A stretch of DNA of 64,000 bases, from positions 68,511 through 132,510 of the forward strand of contig CAUZFZ010000008.1 of the NCBI GenBank assembly GCA_963579025.1, read 5' to 3'. This document shows positions 49,142 through 58,135 of the stretch, piece after piece (the first letter of the stretch is position 1; every line of letters begins with the position of its first letter). The stretch is from CAUZFZ01 sp963579025. GTDB taxonomy: Bacteria; Planctomycetota; Planctomycetia; Planctomycetales; Planctomycetaceae. Below the pieces are notes generated by a model. The model was not told the origin of the DNA. It made no database searches and worked only from the letters and a program-made list of their open reading frames with translations. The translations under genes were made by a program, and so were the position numbers.

Positions 49142-52024
49142 ATGCGATTAACACCCTGGCTGACATCCCTGTCCCGTCGTCTGGCTTCGCGACGGTCTCA
49201 CGGTATTGAGAATCTGGAAAACCGTATTGTTCTGTCTGTCAATGCCTCGGTGAATTCCGGGATCTTGAACATCATGATGGACGGCAATGAAGACGTCCGG
49301 GTCAGCACGGTGGGATTGAGTCTGCGGGTCGACTTCGATCAGAAGGATGGGCTCGGTTTCCAGGAATTCGCGGCTGTCTCAAGCGAACTCGCCTCGTCCA
49401 TTGTTCAGATTGATGTCGATGCCGGTGACGGGAACAGTTCGATCGACCTTTCTACGGTTATGGCAGCGACGTTCGGAGCGCTGACGAATGTCAATGTTGA
49501 CGCCGGTGACGGGAGTGACGTGGTCCTGGGGCCTTCCAACGTGGGCGCGAACATCATGGGTGGTGACGGCGCCGACACGCTGACCGGTGGCTCTGGCGCG
49601 GACACGATCGACGGTGGCGACGGTGCGGACCTCGTTAACGGCATGGGTGGCGACGACAGCCTTACCGGCGAAGACGGTGCCGACACTGTCAACGGCTCGT
49701 CTGGTGACGACACGCTGGATGGCGGAAATGGCGCGGACTCGATCGACGGTGGCCTGGGTGACGACATCATCGCCGGTGGCAGTAGCGCGGATTCGATTGA
49801 TGGTGGTGCGGGCAACGATTCCATCGAAGGTGGTTCCGGCGCCGACACGATGCTTGGAGGAGTCGGTGATGATACGTTGAATGGAGGCAGCAGTGGCGAC
49901 TCGATCGACGCTGGTGACGGCAATGATCAGGTCGATGGCGGCACGGGCAATGACAGCATCGACGGGAATCTGGGCAATGACCAGATCAACGGAAACAACG
50001 GCAACGACACCATTCTGGGTGGCACGGGCGACGATAGTATCGACGGCGAACTGGACGACGATCTGATCCGCGGTGGGGACGGTCAGGATACGTTGTTCGG
50101 TGGTGGTGGTAACGACGCCGTGGGTGGCGACGCGGATAACGACTCGATTCGCGGCAACTCGGGCAATGACACGCTGCTTGCTGGAACGGGATTCGACGTC
50201 ATCGATGGGGGCAGCGGAAACGACCGAATCGATGCACGCGAGGCGTTGCTGTCGATCAGCAATTCGACTGTGTTTGAAGGCAACAACGGCAACCGGCAGA
50301 TGTTGTTTACGGTCACGCTGACCGGAACAATCCTGGATCCTGTGACCGTCAGCTTCGCCACACGTCCAGGGACTGGCGCGGCTGCCGCGCAGGAGAATGT
50401 CGACTACGTGGGACGCACAGGCCAGTTGATGTTCACCGTTGGCGACACGTCGAAAACCATTTCGATTTCCGTGATCGGCGACCTGATTGACGAAATCAAC
50501 GGGGAGAATTTCTTCGTCGATCTTTCAAACCCCATCGGTGCGGCCATTCTTGACGCGAACGGTGAAGGTCGGATTATCGATGAGGACCCGACCCCTGCCG
50601 GCAACCCACCTCCCGGAACCAACACGACGCCGTTGTTCCCGGACCCGCTGCCGGTGGTCAATCTCGAGTCCGATACGCTGCGAGGGGACGAAGGCAATGA
50701 CACCATTCTTGCCGGCACCAGCAACGACACTCTGGAAGGCAACGATGGCAACGACTCGCTTTCCGGGGGTGGTGGCGATGATCTGCTGCACGGTGGCATG
50801 GGCAACGACACCCTGCGGGGGGGCGACGGACAGGACACATTGAACGGCCAGAACGGTAACGATGTGTCCGACGGCGGAGCGGATAACGACACGCTGGTCT
50901 GGGGCGGCAACGCATCCGGCAACGACACGCTGTCCAGCACGGAAGGGTTCGACACCGTCGTCGTGCTGGGTACGGACGCGGACAACACCTACACGGTCGG
51001 CTCGCTGGGAAGTAGCCTGCAGATTACTGAAGGCGGCGACACGTTGACGGTCGGCAGTTCCGTCCCCCGCACGCAGATCAATGCCGGACTGGGTAATGAC
51101 ACGATTACCATCGGCACGCTGACAGGCGACGCCGGTAGTATCCTTGAAGTCAACGGTGAAGCCGGTACCGACACGATCACTGCCAGCGGTTCGACGATCA
51201 GCGGCTATTTCGTACAACTGAATGGTGGCGACGACGACGACACGATCACAGGATCGCAGTCGAACGACGTCATCTTCGGTGGCGATGGCGCCGATGTGAT
51301 CGGGGGATCCGGTGGCAACGACATCGTGCTTGGTGGCCTGGGCAACGACACGATCAGCGGCCAGAACGGAGCCGATCGTCTGAACGGAGGCGACGGCAAT
51401 GACAACATCGATGGCGGCACAGGCAAAGACACAATGGATGGTGGGATTGGCAACGACCGCATCTTCGGAAGGCAGGGATCCGATCGAATCTTCGGCGGCG
51501 ACGGCAACGACACTCTCAATGGCATGGGCGGCAACGATTCGATCGAGGGTGGTAACGGAAACGATCGGATCTTCGGTGGTGCGATGAAGGACACTCTGCG
51601 CGGCGGCGCCGGGGACGATTCGATCAAGGGACAGTCCGGACGCGACGTCCTCTTTGGTGGAGACGGTGATGACACCCTGCGAGGAAACGGTGGCCGCGAC
51701 ACGATCATCGCCGGTGACGGCGACGACCGAATCGACGGTGGCGGCGCACAGGATCTGATCAACGGTGGTGATGGTAATGATCGGATCAATGGCCGGTCCG
51801 GCAACGACACCATTGTCGGTGGTGATGGTGACGATCAAATCTTCGCCGGTGGCGGTGCCGACATCGCGCTGGGCGAAGACGGCGACGATACCGTTTCTGG
51901 CAACGGCGGTGCTGACACGATCGCTGGTGGCGATGGAGCCAATCTGGTCTTCGGCAGCGCCACCGAGATTGACGAGCTGTTTACACTCGATGCCGAAACG
52001 CTCGCGAAACTGAATATGGTCTAA
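49142..52024 (+). CDS. Secreted RTX/Calx-beta calcium-binding repeat protein
   Basis: A 960-residue protein. It begins MRLTPWLTSLSRR and then ENLENRIVLSVNA, the LE-x-R-x-x-LS motif typical of planctomycete secreted proteins. A first block (about 140-360) is made of several dozen nonapeptides of the G-G-x-G-x-D-x-x-x type. A Calx-beta domain comes at about 370-480 (VFEGNNGNRQMLFTVTLTG, FVDLSNPIGAAILDA, IIDEDP). A short proline linker and a second, longer nonapeptide block (about 520-950) follow, with non-RTX insertions at about 600-690. RTX repeats bind calcium and fold outside the cell. The export system, adhesion or enzymatic role is not shown. The start at ATG 49142 follows a longer frame that lacks protein character. 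Confidence 0.92.
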   Translation: MRLTPWLTSLSRRLASRRSHGIENLENRIVLSVNASVNSGILNIMMDGNEDVRVSTVGLSLRVDFDQKDGLGFQEFAAVSSELASSIVQIDVDAGDGNSSIDLSTVMAATFGALTNVNVDAGDGSDVVLGPSNVGANIMGGDGADTLTGGSGADTIDGGDGADLVNGMGGDDSLTGEDGADTVNGSSGDDTLDGGNGADSIDGGLGDDIIAGGSSADSIDGGAGNDSIEGGSGADTMLGGVGDDTLNGGSSGDSIDAGDGNDQVDGGTGNDSIDGNLGNDQINGNNGNDTILGGTGDDSIDGELDDDLIRGGDGQDTLFGGGGNDAVGGDADNDSIRGNSGNDTLLAGTGFDVIDGGSGNDRIDAREALLSISNSTVFEGNNGNRQMLFTVTLTGTILDPVTVSFATRPGTGAAAAQENVDYVGRTGQLMFTVGDTSKTISISVIGDLIDEINGENFFVDLSNPIGAAILDANGEGRIIDEDPTPAGNPPPGTNTTPLFPDPLPVVNLESDTLRGDEGNDTILAGTSNDTLEGNDGNDSLSGGGGDDLLHGGMGNDTLRGGDGQDTLNGQNGNDVSDGGADNDTLVWGGNASGNDTLSSTEGFDTVVVLGTDADNTYTVGSLGSSLQITEGGDTLTVGSSVPRTQINAGLGNDTITIGTLTGDAGSILEVNGEAGTDTITASGSTISGYFVQLNGGDDDDTITGSQSNDVIFGGDGADVIGGSGGNDIVLGGLGNDTISGQNGADRLNGGDGNDNIDGGTGKDTMDGGIGNDRIFGRQGSDRIFGGDGNDTLNGMGGNDSIEGGNGNDRIFGGAMKDTLRGGAGDDSIKGQSGRDVLFGGDGDDTLRGNGGRDTIIAGDGDDRIDGGGAQDLINGGDGNDRINGRSGNDTIVGGDGDDQIFAGGGADIALGEDGDDTVSGNGGADTIAGGDGANLVFGSATEIDELFTLDAETLAKLNMV

Positions 52025-52367
52025 CCGGAGGTCTGCCGGACCAGCCACCAGAAAACCAGGTGCGTCATTTTGACACGCGAACTGATCTGGACATGCCGTC
52101 GGTTTTCATGTCACTCTTCGCAGTTGTACAAGCGAATCGAGACGGAATTCGCCGGACTGCGAGCGCCCGAACGATGAGTTGTGAGCGATTGCGGCGCCGC
52201 TCGTGACAGGCACGGAAGACTACTGCTGACAGCCTGCTGCACAGGTAGTCCGGGTAACCATTTTTTCCAGGCGAAGTGATCGGTCGCTGGAAGTGGTGTC
52301 CCGACTTGGGTTGTGGCAAGTCGGCCACGCCGGGCTGTCGTTGACATGCTGTGAAAGGAAACCAGCA
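52025..52367. other. Intergenic region, nothing recognised
   Basis: These 343 bases between the RTX-type gene and the formyltransferase gene hold no convincing ORF, palindrome or terminator that I can see. The plus-strand promoter of the formyltransferase gene should be here. Confidence 0.5.
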
Positions 52368-53327
52368 ATGCCTTCACCCCTGCGGGTGCTGCTCGTGGCG
52401 GAAGAATCCGCCGGACTGCAGACACTGAACAAGCTTTTAACCGGGCCCCATGAACTTGTTGGAGTTCTGGCTTCACCGACGCATCAGTCGAAGTCGGCGA
52501 CGGTCTGGAATGTCGCACAGAAGCATGGCATCACCGTCTGGCCGGCGGAGCATGTTCGTGACCCGGCATTTGCGGAACAGATCACCGAACGACACGTCGA
52601 CCTGCTGCTGAATGTGCATTCGCTGTACGTGATCAAGGGCCCGCTCATCGCCGCCTGTCGCATCGGTGCCTACAACATGCACCCCGGCCCGTTGCCCCAT
52701 TATGCCGGGCTGAACGTTCCGAGCTGGGCGATCTACAACGGCGAGACCCAGCATGCCGTAACGATTCATGAGATGACTCCCGAAATCGACGCGGGCACAA
52801 TTGCATACGAGTCCCGTATGCCGATTGAACCCACAGAGACCGGGTTCTCGCTGATGGCAAAGTGCATCCGCGCCGGTGTTCCGTTGATCGAGCAGTTGCT
52901 CGAAGCGGCTGCCCAGGGAGCGGACGCCATCCCGAGGATTCCCCAGGACTTCTCACGTCGGCGATACTTCGGACGCAAGGCACCGAACGCTGGCCAGATC
53001 GAGTGGGACTGGGCGGCGGCGGATGTCGTGAACCATGTGCGGGCCGGTGACTATGCCCCGTTCGTTTCTCCCTGGGGTTTCCCCGAAACTCGTCTGGGAG
53101 CCAATGTTATTGGCATCGTGAAGGCGGAACGCACAGGCCAGCCCCACGATGGGATGTCGCCGGGGACGGTTGGTGAGTCGACTGATCGCGGCATATTCGT
53201 TGCGGCAGCGGACGAGTGGGTGCTGGTTCGCAAAGTCCGCATGGATGATCGCAACCGCAACGCGGCCGACGTGCTGACACCCGGTCAGCTTCTGCGCGCC
53301 GCCGCTCCGGCGATGATTCCGAGCTGA
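52368..53327 (+). CDS. Formyltransferase family protein
   Basis: A 319-residue protein of the formyltransferase fold (methionyl-tRNA formyltransferase/ArnA type). Seen: LRVLLVAEESAGLQTLNKLL, LNVHSLYVIKGPLIAACRIG, then N103 and H105 in AYNMHPGPLPHYAG and D141 in TPEIDAGTI, the N-H-D triad that transfers the formyl group. The substrate-side motif is HPGPLP rather than the HPSLLP of Fmt, and a C-terminal domain (FVSPWGFPETRLG, ADVLTPGQLLRAA) follows. AAAGGAAA precedes ATG 52368. Acceptor could be an amino sugar or amine in a specialised pathway; no such genes lie nearby. Confidence 0.88.
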   Translation: MPSPLRVLLVAEESAGLQTLNKLLTGPHELVGVLASPTHQSKSATVWNVAQKHGITVWPAEHVRDPAFAEQITERHVDLLLNVHSLYVIKGPLIAACRIGAYNMHPGPLPHYAGLNVPSWAIYNGETQHAVTIHEMTPEIDAGTIAYESRMPIEPTETGFSLMAKCIRAGVPLIEQLLEAAAQGADAIPRIPQDFSRRRYFGRKAPNAGQIEWDWAAADVVNHVRAGDYAPFVSPWGFPETRLGANVIGIVKAERTGQPHDGMSPGTVGESTDRGIFVAAADEWVLVRKVRMDDRNRNAADVLTPGQLLRAAAPAMIPS

Positions 53328-53339
53328 CCCTTTCGCGGA

Positions 53340-54353
53340 CTACTGTGTCTGTGCCGAGGGCCAGAGGACTCGCCCTGGGACCCGGTTCTGGATCTTCCAC
53401 ACCGTCTTTCCCGCCGTGACGTACAGCGTCTTCAGGTCGGGTCCTCCGAAGCAGCAGTTGGTGATCATGTCTTCGGCGACGGGGATCAGGCCCAGAAACT
53501 GGCCCTTCTTCGAAAAGACATAGACGCCAGCTTTGTTGTCCGTCGTTTGATTCGTGTAAGGCCGGTCGGCACCCGCGGCGACATAAATATTGTCATCCGA
53601 ATCGATGCACATTCCGTCGCCACCGCGTCCGGCTCCGAAGTCGTGAATCTCGTTCTGTTTTCCGCTGGGCAGTCCGTCCGAATCCAGCTCGAACGAGAAC
53701 ACTTTGCGGACCGGCTTGAGCGGTTGATTGTCGACGACGAACAACGTTCGGTTGTCGGCCGAAATTGCGATCCCGTTCGGTCGCGCGATGCGGTCCGGAC
53801 CCAGGACACGCGTCAGATCGCTGCCGTCCGGGTTGACGCGGTAAACAGCCTCGGCACTTTGTTGAAGACCGTCGCGGTCGGGACCATAGTACGGGTCCGT
53901 GAAGTAGATGCGTCCCCCATTGTCGATGCACAGATCGTTCGGGCTGTTGAACCGTCCGCCCTTGTATCGATCCACGATCACCGTCCGCTTTTTCGAGACG
54001 GCATCAATGCGTGTGATCCGGCGACCGCCCAGGCCACCCTTCTCGTTGCCTTCGCACACGATGAGATGGCCGTGCGCATCGAAGACCAGTCCATTAGCAC
54101 GACCGCTGGGACGCAGAAAAGTGTCGGCCATCTCCGCTCCGGGAGCCAATCGCATGATCCGATTGTTGGCGATGTCGGTGAAGTAGACACTGCCATCCGC
54201 GTGGTAAGCGGGACCTTCGGTGAAAACGAGCTCCGTGGCTGGTTCCAGTCGCTGGCCCGCAACCACATCCGGCAGGTCGGCCGACGATGCCTGTTCCGTG
54301 CAAACGAGACAGAGAACTCCTGCGCTTACGAATCCCTGGATGGCGGTCTTCAC
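53340..54353 (-). CDS. SMP-30/gluconolactonase-like exported protein
   Basis: A 337-residue six-bladed propeller enzyme. The start is GTG 54353, seven bases after GGAG; an ATG at 54398 adds 15 residues. A signal peptide is present (GFVSAGVLCLVCTEQASSA). Seen: FTEGPAYHADGSVYFTDIAN with the metal-binding Glu, NSPNDLCIDNGGRIYFTDPY, PDRIARPNGIAISADNRTLF with N, and GGDGMCIDSDDNIYVAAG with the Asp, the calcium-binding set of the SMP-30/gluconolactonase family. It would open sugar lactones in the periplasm. Convergent with the formyltransferase gene, 12 bases apart. Confidence 0.92.
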   Translation of the reverse strand: MKTAIQGFVSAGVLCLVCTEQASSADLPDVVAGQRLEPATELVFTEGPAYHADGSVYFTDIANNRIMRLAPGAEMADTFLRPSGRANGLVFDAHGHLIVCEGNEKGGLGGRRITRIDAVSKKRTVIVDRYKGGRFNSPNDLCIDNGGRIYFTDPYYGPDRDGLQQSAEAVYRVNPDGSDLTRVLGPDRIARPNGIAISADNRTLFVVDNQPLKPVRKVFSFELDSDGLPSGKQNEIHDFGAGRGGDGMCIDSDDNIYVAAGADRPYTNQTTDNKAGVYVFSKKGQFLGLIPVAEDMITNCCFGGPDLKTLYVTAGKTVWKIQNRVPGRVLWPSAQTQ

Positions 54354-54667
54354 TGAACTGCTCCTGACTTGCTGATTTATGGATTGGTGGTTTCTCATGC
54401 GTCCGCGGTTACGGCAGCCTGCTCGCCTGAGTCACCCTGGTGTATGGTCCAGAACGTGCTGTGCCGTTCGGTCGCTGACAGCGTCGGAGCTTACTCCGCA
54501 CGTCATCGTCAAAGAAGCCGATCGAGCCCGGTGCTCGGCCGGGCGTGCGACATTCCCGATCAATGGCCTTGCGGACAACCGGAGTCCTTCCGCCTGGACG
54601 TCAGCGAAGCTATGAATCGTGCTGAAGAGACGGCACGAAGCCCCAGAAACGGAAGAGAGACACCCGA
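54354..54667. other. Intergenic region, nothing recognised
   Basis: These 314 bases between divergent genes hold no convincing ORF or palindrome. The start of the DUF6941-like gene at 54668 is preceded by GGAAGAGAG. Promoters for both directions should lie here. Confidence 0.5.
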
Positions 54668-55120
54668 ATGCCAGCCGCTGCTTACATTGTCTGCGCGCAG
54701 AGCGTTTCACGCGATGAGACGAACAACCTGGTCAGTTTGAATTCGGTCATCGAACGGATGGTCATCCGGATCGACCCGAAGCACAAAAAGCCGAAGAAGA
54801 AGAAAGCCGACGGTCCGGTGCTGATTCCGGCTCCGCTGAAGGGCATCGCGGTGTGGAGTCGGGAAGACGCCGACAAGGACAGCGAGTTCGAGTCCGAAGT
54901 TCTCGTTCGCACGCCCGATGGCGAAGAGTCCGTCATGGCGACCACCACATTCAGCTTTGGTGACGGACAGAATCTGCAGCGCATCTTCCTGAACTTCGCC
55001 GGTATCCCGTGGATGAACTCGTCCGGCGTGCTGGTCGTCGAGAACCGCGTGCGGAAGGCCGGTAACAAGCGGTGGAAGTCGCAGAGTTACCCGATACTGG
55101 TGGATATGGCGAAGTCGTAG
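54668..55120 (+). CDS. DUF6941-like cytoplasmic protein
   Basis: A 150-residue protein with no signal peptide. It starts AAAYIVCAQSVSRDETNNLV and SLNSVIERMVI, matching the pattern (I-x-C-A-x-x-x-x-x-D-x-x-T-N-x-L-S-L-x-x-x-I) of the DUF6941 family. A basic patch (KHKKPKKKKADGP) follows, then a beta-rich body (FESEVLVRTPDGEESVMATT, QNLQRIFLNFAGIPWM). The family function is unknown. Stands alone between the SMP-30 gene and the inverted repeat at 55173-55326. Confidence 0.8.
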   Translation: MPAAAYIVCAQSVSRDETNNLVSLNSVIERMVIRIDPKHKKPKKKKADGPVLIPAPLKGIAVWSREDADKDSEFESEVLVRTPDGEESVMATTTFSFGDGQNLQRIFLNFAGIPWMNSSGVLVVENRVRKAGNKRWKSQSYPILVDMAKS

Positions 55121-55172
55121 TGTGATTCACGTTTCGTCTCGCACCACAGCTCTCGCGCCACAGCCCTGCATC

Positions 55173-55326
55173 CTCCAATCTTAATCTTAATCCTACTCGT
55201 AATCTTAATCTGAACGAGACTGCTGAGGACGGATCTCGGCGCACGCTATGCCGGTGCAGTACGTTCCGACCAACATCGCCTGCTCTGTCGGGATTAAGAT
55301 TAAGAGTAGGATTAAGATTAAGAGGC
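55173..55326. repeat. TTAATC-rich inverted repeat
   Basis: Left arm CTTAATCTTAATCCTACTCG (from 55179) followed by TAATCTTAATC; right arm GATTAAGATTAAGAGTAGG and ATTAAGATTAAGAGG (55292-55326) pairs with it, separated by about 80 bases. Each arm is itself made of short AATCTT repeats. The A+T-rich arms stand out from the G+C-rich surroundings. No gene lies in it; it sits between convergent genes. Confidence 0.85.
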
Positions 55327-55339
55327 TGGATGTCGGCAC

Positions 55340-57307
55340 TCAGCGCATGGGTGCGGCTTCTCCGGAAGGCGCCGTCTCTATCGTCCTGACTCCGCCAGCA
55401 TCTGCTTCACGCAGATGCTCCAGCAGAATGCGACGAAGTTCGAGAATCGTGAGCGGATGGCGATGCGCGTCTGTGTGCGTCGCCTGGACGATGATCTCGG
55501 ACTCGACATCCTCCCGGTGGGCGCTGGCGAACGAAACCAGCCCGTCCCCTTCCTCGCGTCCGGACACACTCGATAGACCGTCGGGGTCTGTCATGCCGAC
55601 GATATTGTGATAGCGAATTCCATGGGCATTGGGAGCGTCCGCGAGGACCTGCAGGATTTCTGAGTTCGGGGCCAGCGAGTCGAGGCTTGTGATTGGCACA
55701 CTGCGGGCATGGCGGAACACCTTGCCATCGTCTGTCAGCAATTCCTGAGCCGCCGCCCGGCTGCGTTCCGGAAGCGTGACGACGCGACGCAACAGGTCCC
55801 GAAATACGGGAGTCTCTTCGCCGCTGCCTCGATGCGGACTCGCAATCGTGACGACACGACGAACTTCAGGGACCGGTTGGAAATACCATGCGCGTTCAAA
55901 CTGTTCGCGCGCGGCTGAATCGATGCCCGCCTGACCAAAGTCGACATCGCTGACAGCATTCCAGTACTCGTCGCCACCTTCCAGAGTGACCAGTCGTGAG
56001 ATCAGGCCGCCCATGCTGTGCCCCACGACCACTATCTGATCGAGTGCCGTCTGTTTCCTGGACGGGTCGAGCACACGACGCATGGCCGCCAGCTCCTCAC
56101 GCAGGTCGGCGGCCGATTCCCAGAATGATTCGCCAGTCGGATACAGATAGAACCAAAACTGATAGCGATCGCGAAGCTCCGGCATGCTGCGCAGGTCGTT
56201 GAGTGCTTCCATCCACGTCATGGGACTCGAGAGCAGGCCATGCACCATCAGCACCGGGATCTTCCCCGGCTGGTAGGGCTGAAGCATGTACAGCCCGGCG
56301 ATCTGCTCGGCCCGGTCCGGCCGCAGAAACCCATAGGTATCGAGTTTCTGCAACTCAGGATTCTGAAGGTAGTAAGCCAGCGGTGTCGTGATGTCGCTTT
56401 CAAGCGGAATGCGGCGATCGGCGATCTTCAGTTCAGATTTTTCGAGTGGATCGTAGAGCTCCAGAACTGCCGCGTCGGGCTCACCCTCCACGACTGATGG
56501 TGTCCAGCGAAGAAATGCCGTGACGGGAAAACTCAAGCCCCGTGGGTAATAGCCATCGCGATCGGTGGCGCCGTCAGGGTCGCGCCGCACAGCGATCAAC
56601 GGCACACCCAGACCGAATGTGCGGTAACGGTTCGGGAGTCCGACGACGCGATAGTCCGCGACGAACTCGAAGCGGTCGAGGTCTCCTTCCTGCCACTGAA
56701 AACTCTGTGCCGCGCATGTGAATCGGATCGGGCCCTGGCAGGTGTTGATCGTCGCTTCGCTGCCAGGCTTCAGAACACCCGCCTGTTGGGCCGTACGCAG
56801 ACACCGCTCCAGCGCTGAGTTGTAAAGGTCACACACACCTCGGAACTGCGGATCCCAGGCACTTCGTCGGCCGTCGAAATCCGGTGCGAACAGGTACAGG
56901 TACGCGTATGCCAGGCAGCCGACATACCGCTCGATGGCCCGTCGTTTGTTAAGCAGTTCGGAACGTCGTCCGGCCGAGTAATTCAGCTCGGCCAGAGCAT
57001 ACGCCAGTTCGAGATCCGGCTCGCGACGATACACGTCGGCGAGCGCGTTGATGACGTCGTCGGAATCCGGCTTTCCCAACCGGACCAGATCGTATCTGCG
57101 CAGCACTTGCAGACTGCGTTCGTCCGGCTCGTCGGGGCCGGCCAGAGCGGCCTGCAGCTTCTGCGGGCGCCAGCGGTGGTGTTCCAGTTCAATGTACTTC
57201 TGAGGAAAACACCCGGCAGTCATGCAGCACAGTGCAATCAACAGTGCCGCCGTGTTAATGCAGGACGGTCTGCCGATGCGAAACCGGTTGAGAATGTGAT
57301 CCATCAC
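55340..57307 (-). CDS. Lipoprotein alpha/beta hydrolase (lipase-like)
   Basis: A 655-residue lipoprotein. Seen: a lipobox MTAGC with Cys33, an N-terminal part of about 300 residues with helical repeats (LELAYALAELNYSAGRR), and a C-terminal lipase domain from about 340: IPVLMVHGLLSSPMTWMEAL (oxyanion), VVVGHSMGGLISRLVTLEGG with the GxSxG nucleophile near 425, TIASPHRGSGEETPVF, and a late His in QATHTDAHRHPLTI. This resembles the PGAP1/DUF676-type or lactonizing lipase group. It is convergent with the DUF6941-like gene. The outer-membrane location is inferred from the lipobox; substrate unknown. Confidence 0.9.
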   Translation of the reverse strand: MMDHILNRFRIGRPSCINTAALLIALCCMTAGCFPQKYIELEHHRWRPQKLQAALAGPDEPDERSLQVLRRYDLVRLGKPDSDDVINALADVYRREPDLELAYALAELNYSAGRRSELLNKRRAIERYVGCLAYAYLYLFAPDFDGRRSAWDPQFRGVCDLYNSALERCLRTAQQAGVLKPGSEATINTCQGPIRFTCAAQSFQWQEGDLDRFEFVADYRVVGLPNRYRTFGLGVPLIAVRRDPDGATDRDGYYPRGLSFPVTAFLRWTPSVVEGEPDAAVLELYDPLEKSELKIADRRIPLESDITTPLAYYLQNPELQKLDTYGFLRPDRAEQIAGLYMLQPYQPGKIPVLMVHGLLSSPMTWMEALNDLRSMPELRDRYQFWFYLYPTGESFWESAADLREELAAMRRVLDPSRKQTALDQIVVVGHSMGGLISRLVTLEGGDEYWNAVSDVDFGQAGIDSAAREQFERAWYFQPVPEVRRVVTIASPHRGSGEETPVFRDLLRRVVTLPERSRAAAQELLTDDGKVFRHARSVPITSLDSLAPNSEILQVLADAPNAHGIRYHNIVGMTDPDGLSSVSGREEGDGLVSFASAHREDVESEIIVQATHTDAHRHPLTILELRRILLEHLREADAGGVRTIETAPSGEAAPMR

Positions 57308-57524
57308 GGGAAACAGACGCGTTGACGACAGGTGGGGAGTCGGCCGCAGGAAACGCTGCCGGGCGGGGTCACGGAAATTGACCCATTACCCGTATCGCGT
57401 CAACGCGGAGTTCCCCGGCTGAACGGCCACATTCGATCGGGCTCGCGGGCTCGCCGGCTGATCTTGTCGGACTGACGATGCCTGCGCAACAATCGCGAAT
57501 ACGACCCAACTATCTGAAAAAGGT

Positions 57525-57887
57525 ATGACTGTGACAGCGGCATCGGGACTTCGATTCGAAGGGACTGCGTTCTGGGTGCGACATCGACACCGGGAATACG
57601 GTCCGTTCGATTACGAGTGGTCGCGGGATCTGGGAGGCGTGGAGCTGATCTACGGTCGCGAGAAGTTCGGCGAGTTCTGCAGCGCAGACGAGATTTACGC
57701 GGACCTCAAGGAATTCCATCTTCCGATGCGGGTCGTTGAGGTGACGTCGATCGTCTGTGGCTCGATCGTGTTTGGAATTCTGAACGGTTTGAGCAGCCAC
57801 CAGAAACGGGAAGTCATCAGCGACCATCTGGTAAACAACGGTCTGAACCGCTTCGCCGACAACATCGAGGGGTGGCGTGACGCGTGA
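57525..57887 (+). CDS. Small unknown protein
   Basis: A 120-residue protein starting at ATG 57525 after AAAAAGG; a GTG two codons later is possible. Seen: LRFEGTAFWVRHRHREYGPF, GGVELIYGREKFGEFCSADE, and a C-terminal EVISDHLVNNGLNRFADNIEGW. One hydrophobic stretch (VTSIVCGSIVFGI) is too short to be a clear membrane helix. I do not recognise the family. Codon usage looks genuine. It is convergent with the secretion cluster. Confidence 0.75.
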   Translation: MTVTAASGLRFEGTAFWVRHRHREYGPFDYEWSRDLGGVELIYGREKFGEFCSADEIYADLKEFHLPMRVVEVTSIVCGSIVFGILNGLSSHQKREVISDHLVNNGLNRFADNIEGWRDA

Positions 57888-57910
57888 ATGACCGGCGCGT
57901 CCCGTCAGCG

Positions 57911-58084
57911 CTAAGACGTGCGATCTTCACCTCGCCGACGGCGCTGACGCCGGTCGATGCCGCTGCGTCGCTCGATTGCGATTGGCTCGTCCGCCTTCCG
58001 GCGATCCTCCCGACGGCCAGAGTCACTGTCCCGTTTTTCAATCAGATGCTGCAGTTCGCGAGGCAATGGAATGCGATCGGCCAT
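57911..58084 (-). CDS. Small basic protein at the end of the secretion/pilus operon
   Basis: A 57-residue protein starting at ATG 58084 (MADRIPLPRELQHLIEKRD); a start at 58105 adds seven residues. It is strongly charged: ESGRREDRRKADEP is replaced in this reading by DSGRREDRRKADEP, then IERRSGIDRRQRRRRGEDR, with an R-R-S-G-x-D-R-R motif. It lies 51 bases after the secretin gene on the same strand. The motif recurs in bacterial proteins as a basic tail of unknown function. A real gene is likely but not certain. Confidence 0.6.
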   Translation of the reverse strand: MADRIPLPRELQHLIEKRDSDSGRREDRRKADEPIAIERRSGIDRRQRRRRGEDRTS

Positions 58085-58135
58085 GGCGGGCACTCGTGGT
58101 GTCATGAATCGCGCGAGCGTTCAACCGGAAACAGC

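Noticed and set aside
49600..51960. Tandem DNA repeats that might be a CRISPR or satellite
   Set aside because: They are the codons of calcium-binding nonapeptides in one long reading frame.
50525..52048. A 507-codon open frame on the minus strand opposite the RTX-type gene
   Set aside because: It is the complement of a repeat-rich calcium-binding gene; its protein is low in motifs and consists of repeated dipeptides that mirror the nonapeptide codons.
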